Below, piece by piece: positions 45,014-57,899 of a DNA stretch of 64,000 nucleotides. A program made the translations under genes and the position numbers. The first letter of the stretch is position 1. Each line of letters starts with the position of its first letter. A model generated the notes under the pieces. It had not been told where the DNA came from and searched no databases. It saw nothing but the letters and a program-made list of their open reading frames with translations. This DNA comes from Eretmocerus hayati (lineage: Eukaryota > Arthropoda > Insecta > Hymenoptera > Aphelinidae). The DNA lies in NCBI GenBank assembly GCA_029851415.1, contig CM056744.1:87903907-87967906 (forward strand), read 5' to 3'.

Positions 45014-45416
45014 AACTTGAGTAGTTTTGAATAAAATGTGGATGGGAATCCCAATTTGAGATCTGGACTCTGCTTCATAATTTTTCCCCCAAAAGGACTC
45101 CCCACAATCAGCAGTTTTGGAGATTTAATCTCTCGTAACTATTCTCATTGTCATAATTACTCGAATCATCCTCCTAAATCATCATTTTTCATCTAGATCA
45201 TCATTTGACCAAGGAATCTTAGGTTTGGAGAACATTTATTATCATTGAGGAAATAAGAGTTCCAAAAAATGTTCCAAATGACATTCCTTCAAAACGGCTC
45301 GGCGAAAGATTTTAATTCTTTTAGGAATGTATTCTTCAAGATATCCTGAAACGGAAACCAAAATAATCCCGTTGGTAACGGAATATTTCATTTAAATTGC
45401 ATTCAAGGGCACCGTG
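45014..45416 (-). repeat. right terminal inverted repeat (403 bp)
   Basis: Reverse complement of 41321-41723, ending CACCGTG, followed by TGAG. Confidence 0.85.
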
Positions 45417-45420
45417 TGAG

Positions 45421-46345
45421 GATTATGTCTTGGATCCTGACTAATCACCACATATCCTCACTCTATTCACATTTTCGTGATTTTCACAATCTGGACAGAT
45501 AGACCGGTTTACCCTCTTCCCTCAATGAATTTCAATTAATCAATCAATCTTGGATGAAATGAAGGGCACGTGTATTCAATGATTCATATGCAGAACGACC
45601 CCAGCATAACTCTTCATCTCCAGAGACCCCAAACATTATGATTAAGGAGGCATGAGTGAGAAGAGACAAATAATAGCAGAGAGCCGAAAAAATTCTCAAA
45701 TTTACTTCAACGAGCAACAAATCAATAGCCGTTGAGAAAAAGGAGGGTCGCCGATTACTTAACAGAGGGGGAAAAAAGCATGAAAATCGGCTCCTTATAC
45801 ACGTGCTCTTATGGAAGTACACCTTAGAAAATTCAGTACTCTCCAAAGAAGATATCAAAAAATCCCAAAAATCGATGGACTTGCATCAAACCTCGAAGAA
45901 CATTTTGACGTTCAGAAATATATGTTAAGCCGGCCAAAATAAATAATGATCCATGTGACAAACAATGAATCTTCGAGAAACCACCAGCAAAGCAGACGCT
46001 CGACCATGGTGCGCGTGGGCGAGGGCGTGCTTTGAATGTCGGTGAGCTCGGATAACATGCAAGTGTTGCGATCAGTACGTATCGGCACGGGGCCCCCGTA
46101 TTAATACGTCACCACGTGCTCATACCTCCTTAAAACTTAGCTGATTCCGTTAGAGTGACGTGAAACTATCCTGGGACGCAGCGTCTGCAAGCACTGTACC
46201 TAACGTTTTTTGACGGAATAATTCCGTCCGAACAGTTATAGATTTACTTGGTTTTAAAATTGATTAAGGCCAGTCCGGAGTCCCCGCAGAACCGCAACCA
46301 GACACGCACCGGTGTACTTTCAGGTTGCGTCTACATGCAATGATT
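45421..46345. other. unassigned sequence
   Basis: No recognised gene or repeat. A lysine- and serine-rich minus-strand open frame at 45544-45858 looks incidental. Confidence 0.3.
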
Positions 46346-46353
46346 GTCTCGCC

Positions 46354-46702
46354 CACGATCATAAAGAAAGGTCTGGCTACTCTGTAGGGCGCACGCGTTG
46401 CTCAGGTGATGCCATCGCAGTCGGCTTTTGCCAATATGGCCGCCTCAAGGGAGGCAATCTGATTAGCTGAAAAAACAGCAGCTGGCGATTTTGAGACTTC
46501 AATACTTACAACAGTATGTCAGCGATGTGAACAGCCGGACAACTGTCAACCTGGAGCGAATGTCTGCTCCAGTTTGTTGCTTTTTCCAGACAATCAGATC
46601 GCCTCCCTCGAGGCGGCCATATTGGCAAAAATTGACTTCGGCGGCATCACCCGAGCAACACATGCACCTTATGGAGTGGCCAGACCTGTCTTTATGATCT
46701 TG
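46354..46702. mobile_element. hAT-like MITE (349 bp)
   Basis: Inverted ends CAMGATCATAAAG extend, with some mismatches, to arms of about 110 bp (including a GCCAATATGGCCGCCTC block). The octamer GTCTCGCC lies on both sides (46346-46353 and 46703-46710). An 8-bp target duplication and CA-starting ends fit the hAT superfamily. No coding capacity. Confidence 0.75.
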
Positions 46703-46724
46703 GTCTCGCCTACTCCTTCTTATT

Positions 46725-47113
46725 ACTCAACAACATAACATTTCCAGCCAAAATCAGATAGTATCCCGCCTGCGTATTGGAAGATCCAATCGAATGAACC
46801 CTTTCCATGTCCAAAAATTCTGAATCTAGCTCGCAAAATCCTGGAAGGAGTGTGAGCATCGAGCAGTATAACGCCCAACGGATCGAAAAATGACGATTGT
46901 CTCGAAATATAGATAGAAATTTTATGGCATGAAACAACTCATTCGGCTGAGAATGTTATGGTGTCTCACTTGCATTATTCCTCTCGAGTCGGGAATGTGA
47001 GGTTGTAATACTATGAGGCAAAAAATTGATTCATAATCTCTGATCCCATGTGTAGGGCGATCAAAGCGCCATCTATTGAGCGAAAAATATGGGTTCCGCT
47101 CCGGACTGACCTT
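46725..47113 (+). repeat. interspersed repeat family R, copy 1
   Basis: Similar, in the same orientation, to 55776-56181. Shared blocks include AACAACATAACATKTCCAG, CCGCCTGYGT, GTGTGAGCATCG, GCGCCATCTATTG and CCGGACTGRCCTTA. Order is kept, with several indels. Class unknown. Confidence 0.6.
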
Positions 47114-50100
47114 AACAACGCTCTGATTGACTAATGAAGAATTCCCAATCGATTTCACATGTGAAGCGTATGCTTTTGATTGATCGTCAATACCCATACA
47201 GCCAAATGGATCCAGAAACATCTCACCAGGATTAGAGTAGCTTTATCAAAGAATACATCGATTTTGTAGAGGTTGTGGAGCAGACTAAACCGAGATACTA
47301 AACTAACCATAACGGTAGAAGTTCCGGAGATGTTGAAAATAATTGATCGTGATATTGTACGAGATTTATAGATCAAAATAGAATTGCTAGATTGTGGGTT
47401 ATTCGTGCATTTTCTCATTCTAAGTAAGTTTCACCCACTGGTTTAAATTTTCCAAACTCATATTTGCATCGCGTGGTTCTACGGATTGCTTCACCAGAAA
47501 TCATTCGAGGACGAACTCACGAGATCCACGATCGAAAGGAATTCGAATAGCGGCAAGCAGCAATTCGAAGAATTTTTGCGATTTATTTCGAGGAATACTT
47601 CAACCATGGATAGTCAAAAAAATGATGAAGAGTGTATCACTGAACAGTTCTCTGTTATTTTCACCATGTTTTTCTGGAGATTCCAGACTAAATAATGGCA
47701 CTGAACCAACTGGAACGTATGACGAACAAATATAAAAAAAAAGAAGCAAGAAGTTAGTGGAGATAAGAGTGCATGATTTAGGTATGGAGAAATAAAAGAG
47801 GGAAAAGTCTCACATCGTCGTTTTGTAGAGCCAGACGGCTTCCGGGTGTGGGTTAGCTTACGACCTGGGCATTGTTCCAGTTTACCATCACCTCTGCTCT
47901 CGTGTGTATCTCGTACTTTGTGAAGAAAAAAAAATTTACCCGGGAAGATGTTTTTCGTGCGAGAGATGTGAAGCTGATTATATGAGTGAGAGGAGGACAA
48001 AAAGAGAAAAAGTAGAGAGAAAAAAAACAGAAAGAATTGCAAAACGTGAGAGAGGGACTGAATAACCAGAAAAAAGTGCCTGAGAGAACGAAAATAAACA
48101 AAGCCAGACATGGATCAAAAGTGAAAAATGCAAGAGTGTTCTTAAAACCTCAAGATGAGTAAATTTTCCTACAAAACTGAAACAGTGAGCGATAAATCAG
48201 GGAAGCTCTCATTTCTTCAGGGAGAATTTATCGTATTGTTGGTGTTATTCTTTGAAATTGACGTGGGATTCGTCTCATTGACAAGAAAAAAGGAACAGGG
48301 TTGAGCCTGTGCGCATGAAGTAAAAAGGATGCTCTGATGATTTTCGAATATCATGTGTCGAGGACGTCTCGAGCACGTTTTTGTCGAGAAATGACTCCCA
48401 TATACACACCAGGAAAGTATTGAGGTCACAAAAATTGAATTTGTGGATTCATGAAGGAGTGAGACAGTATTCGTCCACTCGGCACGGAGCAGACGGATTC
48501 CTCGTAATGAATTAAAAGAATGATTCATTAAAAATTTACAGAGCTCTATCATATTCATTAACGCCGCAGCCGCCGCCAGTCTGTTCGGCTCAGACGTGAT
48601 GATCTTCATACATAGATCAAGAAGTCGTCTGACTCTCATTTAATTTGATGGGATGAGTATTTCTACTTAGTGAAATCTTCCGGATTGTCAGTATCCACTG
48701 CGCGCAAATTCGGTACATAAAGATTTGAAATATCGGATTAAATGGATCGACCTAGTTTTGATCTCTAAATTTTAATCCACGTTTGATCCACAGTGTTCCC
48801 AATAACAAGTCATTCGAACTGACTTCTTACTTTCCTATTCATTTCATCTTGGCCAAAACGGAATGGATTAAACAGCAGCGTAATTCATAGAGAGTCTGGA
48901 GATTGCATTTTGAAGTATTATTGCGAAACAACAAACGTTTGTTCAGGATCGACCATTTAATTTGTCATGAAATTGATAGGATTTGAAAAATCCAATATCT
49001 GAAGACTGCGGAAGCAACTCCCGCGGCGAAAAATATAGGGGGTCGCATGGTAAGATTTCCTGAAAGATGCTGGAGCGATACGATAAGCATGCAATAGGGG
49101 AATGGATCTTCGTTAGAAAAAAAAACCATTTTATTCATCTAATTTCATTTAACCTGTAGAAGACGGGGATGGTCGATGTATCGACTAACTCTGACTTCGG
49201 CTATATGAATCTTTTCATGCAATAATTTCAGATAAAATTGTTGGTGAAAATTGAAGCAATGAGAAAATGATTGCAATGAGGAGCTATCGGCCTTTCACAA
49301 AAAAAACGCAAGTTATAGAGGATGACATACTCAGTATACTGATATTTAACGTAACATTTTCCATGTAAGATATCTAATCATCTCTTATTCAATATGCTGA
49401 TCATATTTCAGGAGCTATCATCTTTTCAACTCAGATAACGAAACAGCAAACCGATATCAAACTCGAGTGCTCAATCGCTAATTCTGCCATCCTATTAAGT
49501 GAAGATTTGTTTATAACTTTTTCCGCAACTTCTTTAAACAAATGGTCCTTGTCCTTGATTCTCATATCAGCTACTTTAATACACAGGTCTATCCTACTTA
49601 TGTAATCTAGTACATAGGAAAGAGAAAAAGGTCAAAATTTTCGACTATATAGACAATCTCGGGAAGTCGGGAGAGTTGAAGGTTGGCTAATATTAACAAT
49701 TCTTCTGCGATAATTTCTGGGTGCCCTCACGGCCATTTTCTCGAAAGAATCAAACTCATCCCTCTACGGAATTTGAAACGAAGTAAAAAATTATATTTTT
49801 CCATCATGAATGGTATGTAAAAGTTCGTCCTTTTCACGGTTTTTTTTTCTTTATGCTGGTTCTTTCGTTATAAGACGAAAGGGATGAGTTTTATCAAAAA
49901 ATGTGTAGAATAATTTTTTGAGATTTTTCGAGAATTTAAAAGATGGTGTGCTCTTGTCTATTCCAACACGAGAAACAACGACGTTGAGATTCTCAGATGG
50001 AAGAAGAAAATCTCAAAAACGTATCAATTTCTTGTATTATTCCTTCAAGTTCCTTTGATTGGCTTTGGTGGATGAATGTGACCACATCATTCTAAAAATC

Positions 50101-50121
50101 TTTCAAAATTCAACAAAGAAC
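47114..50121. other. unassigned sequence
   Basis: No gene recognised. A purine-rich stretch near 47730-48090 produces Phe/Ser-rich minus-strand open frames that I discount. AT-rich throughout. Confidence 0.35.
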
Positions 50122-50123
50122 TA

Positions 50124-50962
50124 CCGTCAAATTGGGTAATTTTGGTACGTTTTCGGTGCTTTTCATTTTGTTTGGCTCCGCATTCCAACATACATCTACA
50201 AAACCGACTTCTGTTAGTAGTCAATCTCAAGCTTACAGTTTCAGATTTCGATTGACGGGCTACAAAGTTCAATTTGATGAGCTTAAGCTGGAGCTATTAG
50301 CAGTTGAAGAAGTGTACCAAAGTTAGACCCCGATGGGGCAAGTTTGGTACACTTACAGAATATCTCAATTCTACCCACCACCATGTGAGTGAACTAATTT
50401 TAATCGTTCAGAAGTCTTATTCTAAGCTGTTTGAAACATTCTAAAACCTCGTAGACCATCACTCGACTCAAAATGAGTTGGAAAGAAGCTGTCATAGAAA
50501 GATGTTTTGAAGTTACCGTATCCTCATGCTTCTTACCTAGAGTGGGGTAACTTTGGTATGTTTTTTCATGATTTTCTCCCTGTTTTTCATTCATTAAAAT
50601 TCCAAATGCTGTAAATACTCTAATGTAACGATGGTTTCTTGCATATGGTGATATATGTGATGGAAATGTACCATTATACACCCGTAGTTCGTTCCGGAAC
50701 ACTTCTTGCCAGGTGCACTAAATGGACCACTCGGGTATCAGTCCTAGATCACCCTTTTCGGAAAAAAACTTTGATAAACGACTACAATCTTTCACGCGGG
50801 ATCTATACGGTGGCTCAACACATTGTTTATGCGTGTATCAAGAGGGGAGAATAGGTTTCAGAGCAATAGAATCGTTTACCTTGCCGAACGCAGTTCTGAA
50901 AGTCATTTTTCAGGGGTGTACCAAAGTTGCACCCACCGTACCAAAGTTACCCTATTTGACGG
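50124..50962 (-). mobile_element. CCAAAGT-rich MITE family P, copy 4 (complete, inverted)
   Basis: 839 bp flanked by TA (50122-50123 and 50963-50964). Ends CCGTCAAATTGGGTAAT and its near reverse complement. It matches copy 1 along its length on the opposite strand, again with six ACCAAAGTT-type words and the central palindrome (about 50308-50352). It shows that copy 1 is a full-length member. Confidence 0.8.
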
Positions 50963-50964
50963 TA

Positions 50965-53900
50965 TGTGTACAATTATTGATAAAACTCATTCCTCCTGAC
51001 TTATTACGGTAAAACCAGCAGAAATACGAAGAACCGTAGAAAATAAGAACCTTTACATACGTTTTATAATGGAACAATAAAAAATTGACTTCATTCCAAA
51101 TTCCATCGACGAGTTTTTTCATTCTTTCGCGGAAATGACCGTAGGGATACCTAGGAATTAATACCAGAGTAATTGTTCATATTGGTCTTAGCGTGACAAG
51201 CGAATACAACGGAAATGGCACATTTTTAACAACCCTTAGATTTTGACATTTGCTCCAGAAGTGAAATTCTAATAGTTGATAGATGAATGAGTATCGACCT
51301 CATGACAATGAGCAGATACGTGGCCGTGTACTATAAACGATTAAGTACAATTAGAATGAATTCAAAAAACAAAAATGGCAAAGATAATTTACGATCCGTC
51401 TTTGAAGCTTTACTGCAGAGACGCTAGAGGCAAATGTAAGAAATTTGCACAGCTAAGAGATTCTTGGAAATGTATTAAGGCAACCAGGCTGCAGAGGTGG
51501 AAAAAATGAAGTGCTGAAGATGCTCTGTAGTATGGAAAGCATCTTCAAGAGGGAAGACATTCATTCACATTTGCCTTTGAGGGTTTCGAATGACTTGTAC
51601 ACAGTTGGGAAGAGATTTTCTTTCGCAACCAAAATTCACAAAGACATCAGACAGCCTTTGAAAGAAATTTATACTTAGTCAAGAAACTCAGAATATGAAA
51701 CGGTTAAGATACGTTTCCTGGGGGAAAAAAAAACATGATGTAGCCTCACAAAGAGTCTTTTGCTGTAAAAATATTTCCCTCTCGAGTAAAAGAATCAGGC
51801 GGAGAGGCCGCAGCTATGAAAAATATCACATGAGGTTGTATTATCGTAAACTATCGAAAACTGTATCGGGACGAGCTACTCTTGGAGATATTGAAGATAT
51901 TAAAATCAATACCCAGTCAGTCGTTGATCAGTGTGTTAAGGTTTCTCGTTTAGGGATTCTGAACTTTTAACGAAAAAAAGCAAAGGTATAAAAGCCACTG
52001 AACACTACAAAAAAATGAGAACTGACTAGATCGAGTGAATTCAAGGAAATGATTCTCATTTATCGCTTCAAGAAATCTGAATCTTTTATAAGAATACATT
52101 GCCAAAAATAAATGGCAATAAGAAAATCTTCGACCTGTGTGTAAAAATCAATGAATAGTAAAGATATTTATAACTCGTTTCAGCATGTGACAGATATAGA
52201 CAGAGAAAATTGCCGATCTATTAATTGATCTGCAAAAATTCTAAAAAGTTAAGGGATGAAAAATGTTATCAGGATTACCGGCACAGTCATTGTTCCTGTG
52301 AATGAACTTAATCAAGATGAGTAGAAATTGATTGGCATTTCTCAGTTGTTTCGGAGGTAAAATAGTATGTGCGTAGCTTTCGGGAGAAATGTGGAATTTT
52401 GAAGCAAGAAAGAAATTCGCGAACCTCATCACAAATGGTAATATTTACGAAAAGATGACAAACTTCACCACGCGATTTTTGCTCTTAGTAACTTCGCACT
52501 ACACTGGTCTTGCCGTTACACGGCTGAGGTCAGCAGTGGGGTACTCTGGTTTTTGGGATAAGAATGCGAGAGGACAGCCGGATAAGAGTTGTTTGAGCAA
52601 CATGATTTTCATCCTAGTTGATTTACTTTGAGGAGTGCATGAGTGTATCAGAACAAGAAATCAAACGATGCGCATATTCTGAAAGCAACTAGTTGTGTTC
52701 AATCCAGCCTTCGGCCCAAGGAAGCTTCAGGATACTCATCAGTTTACGGTCACACTTTCAACTCACCGGGGTCTGGTTTCTAGTTAGTTCACGATCATTT
52801 GACCACTAAAGAAGATTCAAAGATGTGCACTAAGTTAGTTATTGAGAATTTTAGACATCGTCAATCTTCTCATTAGTTCTTGTGGAGAAACGCTTTATTG
52901 CGTTAGCTTTTGTCGAATCCATCTATCATGTAAAATAAAATAGTGAAAATTCTTCACGGCCCGTTTATTATCTCCCTTTCAACGAACTCGGTTTATTAGG
53001 ATGAATGCAATTACGAACGAGCGTAAATATTTCATCGATTTTTTTCACTCTTATTTTTCTCGCTCTCCATACGTAAAAAAATTTTAAATGTGAGAAAAGT
53101 GAAAACATCCGTGTGCGCAGAGTCAACTCTTGCGTCATGCTCACCATGCCTAAAAGCATTGAGAAGATTGAAAAGACTAGCCGCAGAGTTTGAATTTGTG
53201 AATGTTCATTGACCTAGAAGCCAGTACGGAAAGGGCTCTAATGAAAGTCCGAAGCCAGCTTTGAGCTTGGCGCGAAAACAATTTGGAGCTTTGACTCACG
53301 CACACGTATGCCGAGAGAGAAACGAATAAAAGCCTTTTCATCCGAAACGTCAACTGCAAACCAAAATTGAGCGGTCACAGAATTACGCAGCAACCGCATA
53401 GACTCTAGGAAACTGAAAAAAATATACATTCATCACTCGCCATCTGTGTACATATTCGTAAAAAGTGGATCACTCTGCAAAGTGGAAATTTAGCTCATAA
53501 TCGATTACTCTGCTGTCGGCTTTGGGTTTCAATTTGCCTGAACAGATTGAAAATCTTGCTGACAGGGTAAAAGTGGTTCACTCAAAAGCTCGATATCGAG
53601 GTCACACAAGGTACGTTCGGCACTCGAGTTGTCCAGTCAACGTTACGCTCATTCATAAAACTTCCACCTTGATAGCCTATCTCGCTGTAGCTTATAGTCT
53701 GATACATACGCACGATGATACAAAATGCCAACTAGCGAATATTTTCATCCGATGGAAGTGGATAGAGATATGGTTATCCTTGGTTATTGCAATAGAAGTG
53801 TTCTGCAACTTCGTCAATCTTGAATTTCAGTGGGAAATTTTATCAATTTTCAAGAATTCATAATAAAAATTTTATCGAAACATTTTGTGTACAAGGTTTT

Positions 53901-55775
53901 ATGGTTCTCTTCAGGCTAGGAATCGATATTTTCAGCATTTCATGATTTTTTGACGACCAAAATTATGACTAAGACCAGACATATTATGTGACTCGTAGAG
54001 ACACGGAAACGTTAAGGAGTCGGTCCACATTAATATCGCTCATCAAATATCATTATAGTTCACCGAAGCTTTGAATGAGGAATAAAGTTAGGGACGCTAC
54101 GAGTGCAGCTTGAGGTCGTTGCATATATCGCTAGCTCACGTAGTGTGCATAGAATTTTGGCCATGAAACTTGCCCTAAATCAATCTCGGGCACAGAGTGA
54201 ACTGATGAGATTACGCAATAAAGTGGCCCTATTACGAGCGCGAACCCTTTGACTCATCAACCACGCTGTGATGCACGCTCTTGTATATACATACTTGCGC
54301 TGATGCCGTATGATTACCAGTGATACAGCTGGCCTAGAAATTGGTCGATTCCTAAGCGATCCAATATTTGTTCACTGTCCCTTTGGTAGGCAATTTTCAA
54401 AATCCAATGATATCACCGATGCAACGTGATGATTTTAGCTATTTGGGTGCGAGGCAAAAATTCAATGCAGATGAAATATTGAATAACGGGAATGTCCAAT
54501 AGTCACTTCCACGAACATTATTGGATTGAGGTTAAATTTTAGGGACTGTGTGAGATCGAGATTTGGACTGAGAAGTTGGGTCTGATATTTCAGAGGGGGA
54601 TTGAACTATTTTTTATTAGATCTTAGAGAACAAACAGGGCTGAGAATCTCACTATTACTGATCATCCTCATCATTATTCTTGAGAAAATTGAAACCGGGC
54701 AGGAAATCATTTGGTTTCCATTGGATCATATCGGAGAGTCATTTGAAATGAAACCGAAAAATATGCGGGATAAAAGTGATGCGGATGATCCTCAATCCAA
54801 ACTGCTAATTTTTGTGGTCACTACTCACTCCAACAAAACCAGTGAAAATTGATCGATTTTTTTTTTTTGTGAAATCCACTGCCAATCAAAAGTATCAGTG
54901 AGATTCGCTGGGGTTGTACCAGTGATTCGGTATCAATGTTGCGTCTACAGATAACCTTAGATTGGATGAATTTGAAGACAATGTCGAAGTTTTCTACATA
55001 CTCACTACTTGTGCATATGAGAATAAATCTTCACCGCTTCTTTTTTTCATTGCTGATTGAGACGCCATTGACATCAGTATTATATTGTGATATAAACGAT
55101 CGAATTGAAGTATAACTCACAGGATCAGTGAAATTTTCTTATCTCGTTTGAAAAATCAATGGCTTTCGTATTGTCAAGAAGTTCGTCATCAAACTTATGG
55201 CAGAGTAGACTGCAAAGATTTGAGACAGGGAGGGATTGCTGAAGAACGCAAGTGTGAAGATTGACTCGGAACGCAAGATGGCACCGTGCAAAATAATGTG
55301 AGGGAAATGACTTCAGACAGATGGATGGTGGAATGGACGACTAAGCGAGCAAAAGATGGATCCATGAAATTGATTTCTAATCTAAATTCGGTGCATCGGT
55401 CATGCTTACGGTAAGCTGGACTACTTGCACACAGAGACTTGGCGCGACCATGGTTATCTCGGTCCCCAGTTTTTCAAGCACTGAAAAAAGAGCGATACCG
55501 AAGCAAGGCGGGTCGGGAAGGTCAGAAACCGTTAGGTGCATGGTCATGAAAAATACCAATTAGATATATACTGATCATGTCTCTGGATCCAAGGGATTAA
55601 ATCATACTCCATACTCCAAGAGTTATTGTTAATACGCTTTTATTGGTGGTTGAATGAGTTGCCCAGATAGTATCCTGTCACCCGAATCTCACTTTATGAA
55701 GCCATGCAAAATCTCATAACATACTGTTCACCAGGGAATGTGAAAAACGTGAAGGAAATGCATGGTCCAAATGCC
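50965..55775. other. unassigned sequence
   Basis: No supported gene in about 4.8 kb. Small open frames at 51695-51970, 53522-53863 and 54601-54852 (+) have no recognisable domain or splice context. No repeat matching elsewhere in the window was noticed. Confidence 0.35.
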
Positions 55776-56181
55776 TCACCTATTTCTATTCATTATCCAA
55801 CAACATAACATGTCCAGACAGAGACAGAATCGAATAGTAACCCGCCTGTGTCTTGGAGTTTTCAATCAAATCAGCGCTTCCACGTCGAAAAATTCGAAAT
55901 CTAGTTCGCAAAAAAATGGGGGGGGGGGTGTGAGCATCGGAAAGGATACCTCACTCAGCAAGCTTAAGGATTATGATCTTCTTGAGGAAGAATTCATATG
56001 TTCCGCCGTGATATGGCTCATTCGATTGGAGATTTTATGGTGCTTCGCCTGAATCATCGATTCTGGGACAAAAATAATAGGGTCCAATGCCGCGAGCAAA
56101 TCAATCACTAACGTTATCTGATCACGTGCATAGGCCGATCGAAGCGCCATCTATTGGGTGAGATATCCGGACTGGCCTTAG
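55776..56181 (+). repeat. interspersed repeat family R, copy 2
   Basis: Second copy of the repeat at 46725-47113. It carries a G9-10 run near 55917 and an insertion relative to copy 1. Confidence 0.6.
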
Positions 56182-57790
56182 ATCAATGGAATAGTTCTCT
56201 CTCAATCGCTCCACATCCCGTCCCTTAATTCCGGGTGCTTCTCAAAAATGGAAAAATTACAATATTGTTCCTCTTGTTCATCCCAACTTTCTATATTACC
56301 TGTCCAAAATCCACCAGAGGTAAAACTGTAGTGTTAGAAAATCGAGATCTAACGAGGAAATATACAACACATTCAAATGTTGACTATTTTAAAAATCCCT
56401 GACCGGTAGTTTCAATCTTGCTTATTCGAGGTGTCAACCCTGACTACAGCGCCATAATACCACAGATGAACGCGTAAGGTGGCGAAATATTGAACTGTCG
56501 CTCTGCCAACTCCTATCTCTTATACATTGTCTGCGAGGCAACGCTTGACACCTCGAATATACTGATCCAGAGATATGCCCAATCATATCCAATTTTTATT
56601 TTTCAAGATCACGCACTTAATACTCTGGGACCTTTCCGACCCACCGTGGAGTGCCAAATGTGCAACTTGGATATCGACAACATGAAACATATGCCTTTTT
56701 TGCAACAATACTAGAGTTTTCCACCCTACATACTATTGTAGATGAATTCCCCATTATTCCGGAACGCTTGTGACTTTTTCAATAGAATATCAGCAATAAG
56801 TCAATGAAATAACTCCAATCATGTATTCTCGAATCTCTTGTCTAATAGCTCTCGTTACTTTCGGTTTTACGATCAATCCCAATCAACAATCCTCTGTAGG
56901 ATGAAAAATTCCGATAATCGTACTTTCCTTTCGCATAAAAAGAAATCAGGTGACGTAAAACTCAAAGGAACCCAAGAACGAGTATGAACGCGCGAGCGTG
57001 CAAACAAACGGAGACGCGCCTCGAGTGCTCATGGGGTTACAGGTTTCAAAGCGACGAATATTACCGGATAATTTTTAAGCTTGCAAGCGCGCAAGAGTAC
57101 ATGTGTACACATACGCGTCACGCGAAGGGAAACTAGCATTTCAGCTATTTCGGATTAAGGGCTGGTAGAGTAGCGAGGCCGAGTGTCATCGTGGAATAAA
57201 AAGTGAGAGCGTCTCTTTTACAAAGGGGTTTACTAAAAGTGACGACGAGACGTCAGATGAGTGCCTCACAGCAGCCTGATCTCCTCACCTCTTGAGCGTG
57301 CCACTTGCATATCGCATTGGGGTACACCCACGCGCGTTCAAAAAGAAGGGTACGCAAAGCGTTTTCCTACGCTTTGCAAGGGATTGGAAAAAGAGGGATA
57401 AGACTTACCTACTATGGGAATTTGCTATTAGTCACAGTCTGCGACTTCGAATTTTTCTCTGTTCTTTTGCCGTAGCTTAGTACCACGCGAAGGGTTGCAC
57501 CAGTTCATGAGTATTTCAGTGTACAATTCAAGAGGATTGCACACCTGAGTCATTTTCAAGAGTTTGACGTTGATAGGGCGAAAGAACTTCGATGTATTAG
57601 GGTTAGAAATGTGGAATGTTGGATTTATTACGTTAAATTCGTTCATCACATGTTCACCATACGCAATATCAACATGCGGTAATACATACAACTTTTACAT
57701 TCTCTACTCTTACGGGGCCTCCGTTGACGCTGGTAATGGAAATCTCATAGATTAATACGTGGATCTTTTGTGAATAACTCGGAATTCCGA
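56182..57790. other. unassigned sequence
   Basis: No gene recognised. A short hairpin ACGCAAAGCG / CGCTTTGC lies near 57351-57380. Confidence 0.3.
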
Positions 57791-57794
57791 GGGA

Positions 57795-57890
57795 GCAGCA
57801 TTGAGCCCAGTTAATAGCGTGCTAGTCTCGGAATCAACACTATTTGAGTGGAGGTATCGCGGGTTTGATTCCCGTCGAAAACACCCGAAG
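57795..57890 (+). repeat. tRNA-like SINE head
   Basis: A box-A-like CCCAGTTAATAGCGTGCTAG is followed about 45 bases later by GCGGGTTTGATTCCCGT, a good T-arm and box B with a seven-base loop. The AxAGCGTGxxAGTCTC block is shared with the tRNA-like part of the TRIM LTRs. Downstream is a T7 run. Probably the 5' part of a tRNA-derived SINE; its 3' end was not defined. Confidence 0.5.
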
Positions 57891-57899
57891 ATTATTTCT

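Larger units (their letters stand above)
41321..45416 (+). mobile_element. Chapaev / N-RAG-TP-like DNA transposon (4.1 kb)
   Basis: Terminal inverted repeats of 403 bp (41321-41723 and 45014-45416) begin CACGGTGCCCTTGAATGC. TGAG flanks both sides (41317-41320 and 45417-45420) as a 4-bp target duplication. CAC-starting ends with 4-bp targets are the signature given for Chapaev elements; Transib uses CAC ends with 5 bp. Inside is a two-exon plus-strand transposase with N-terminal zinc-binding cysteines like the RAG1 N-terminal region. One frameshift near the C-terminus is the only disabling change seen. Internal sequence shows no other gene. Confidence 0.75.

Noticed and set aside
41321..45416. 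Transib transposon
   Set aside because: CAC ends fit, but the target duplication is four bases rather than five, and the transposase motifs and N-terminal cysteines fit Chapaev/N-RAG-TP better.
47614..48111. 165-codon minus-strand frame rich in Phe and Ser
   Set aside because: Arises from a purine-rich stretch; no domain, signal or splice context.
57795..57890. A functional tRNA gene
   Set aside because: Box A and box B are present, but the acceptor stem does not pair and the frame continues as a repeat; read as a SINE head.
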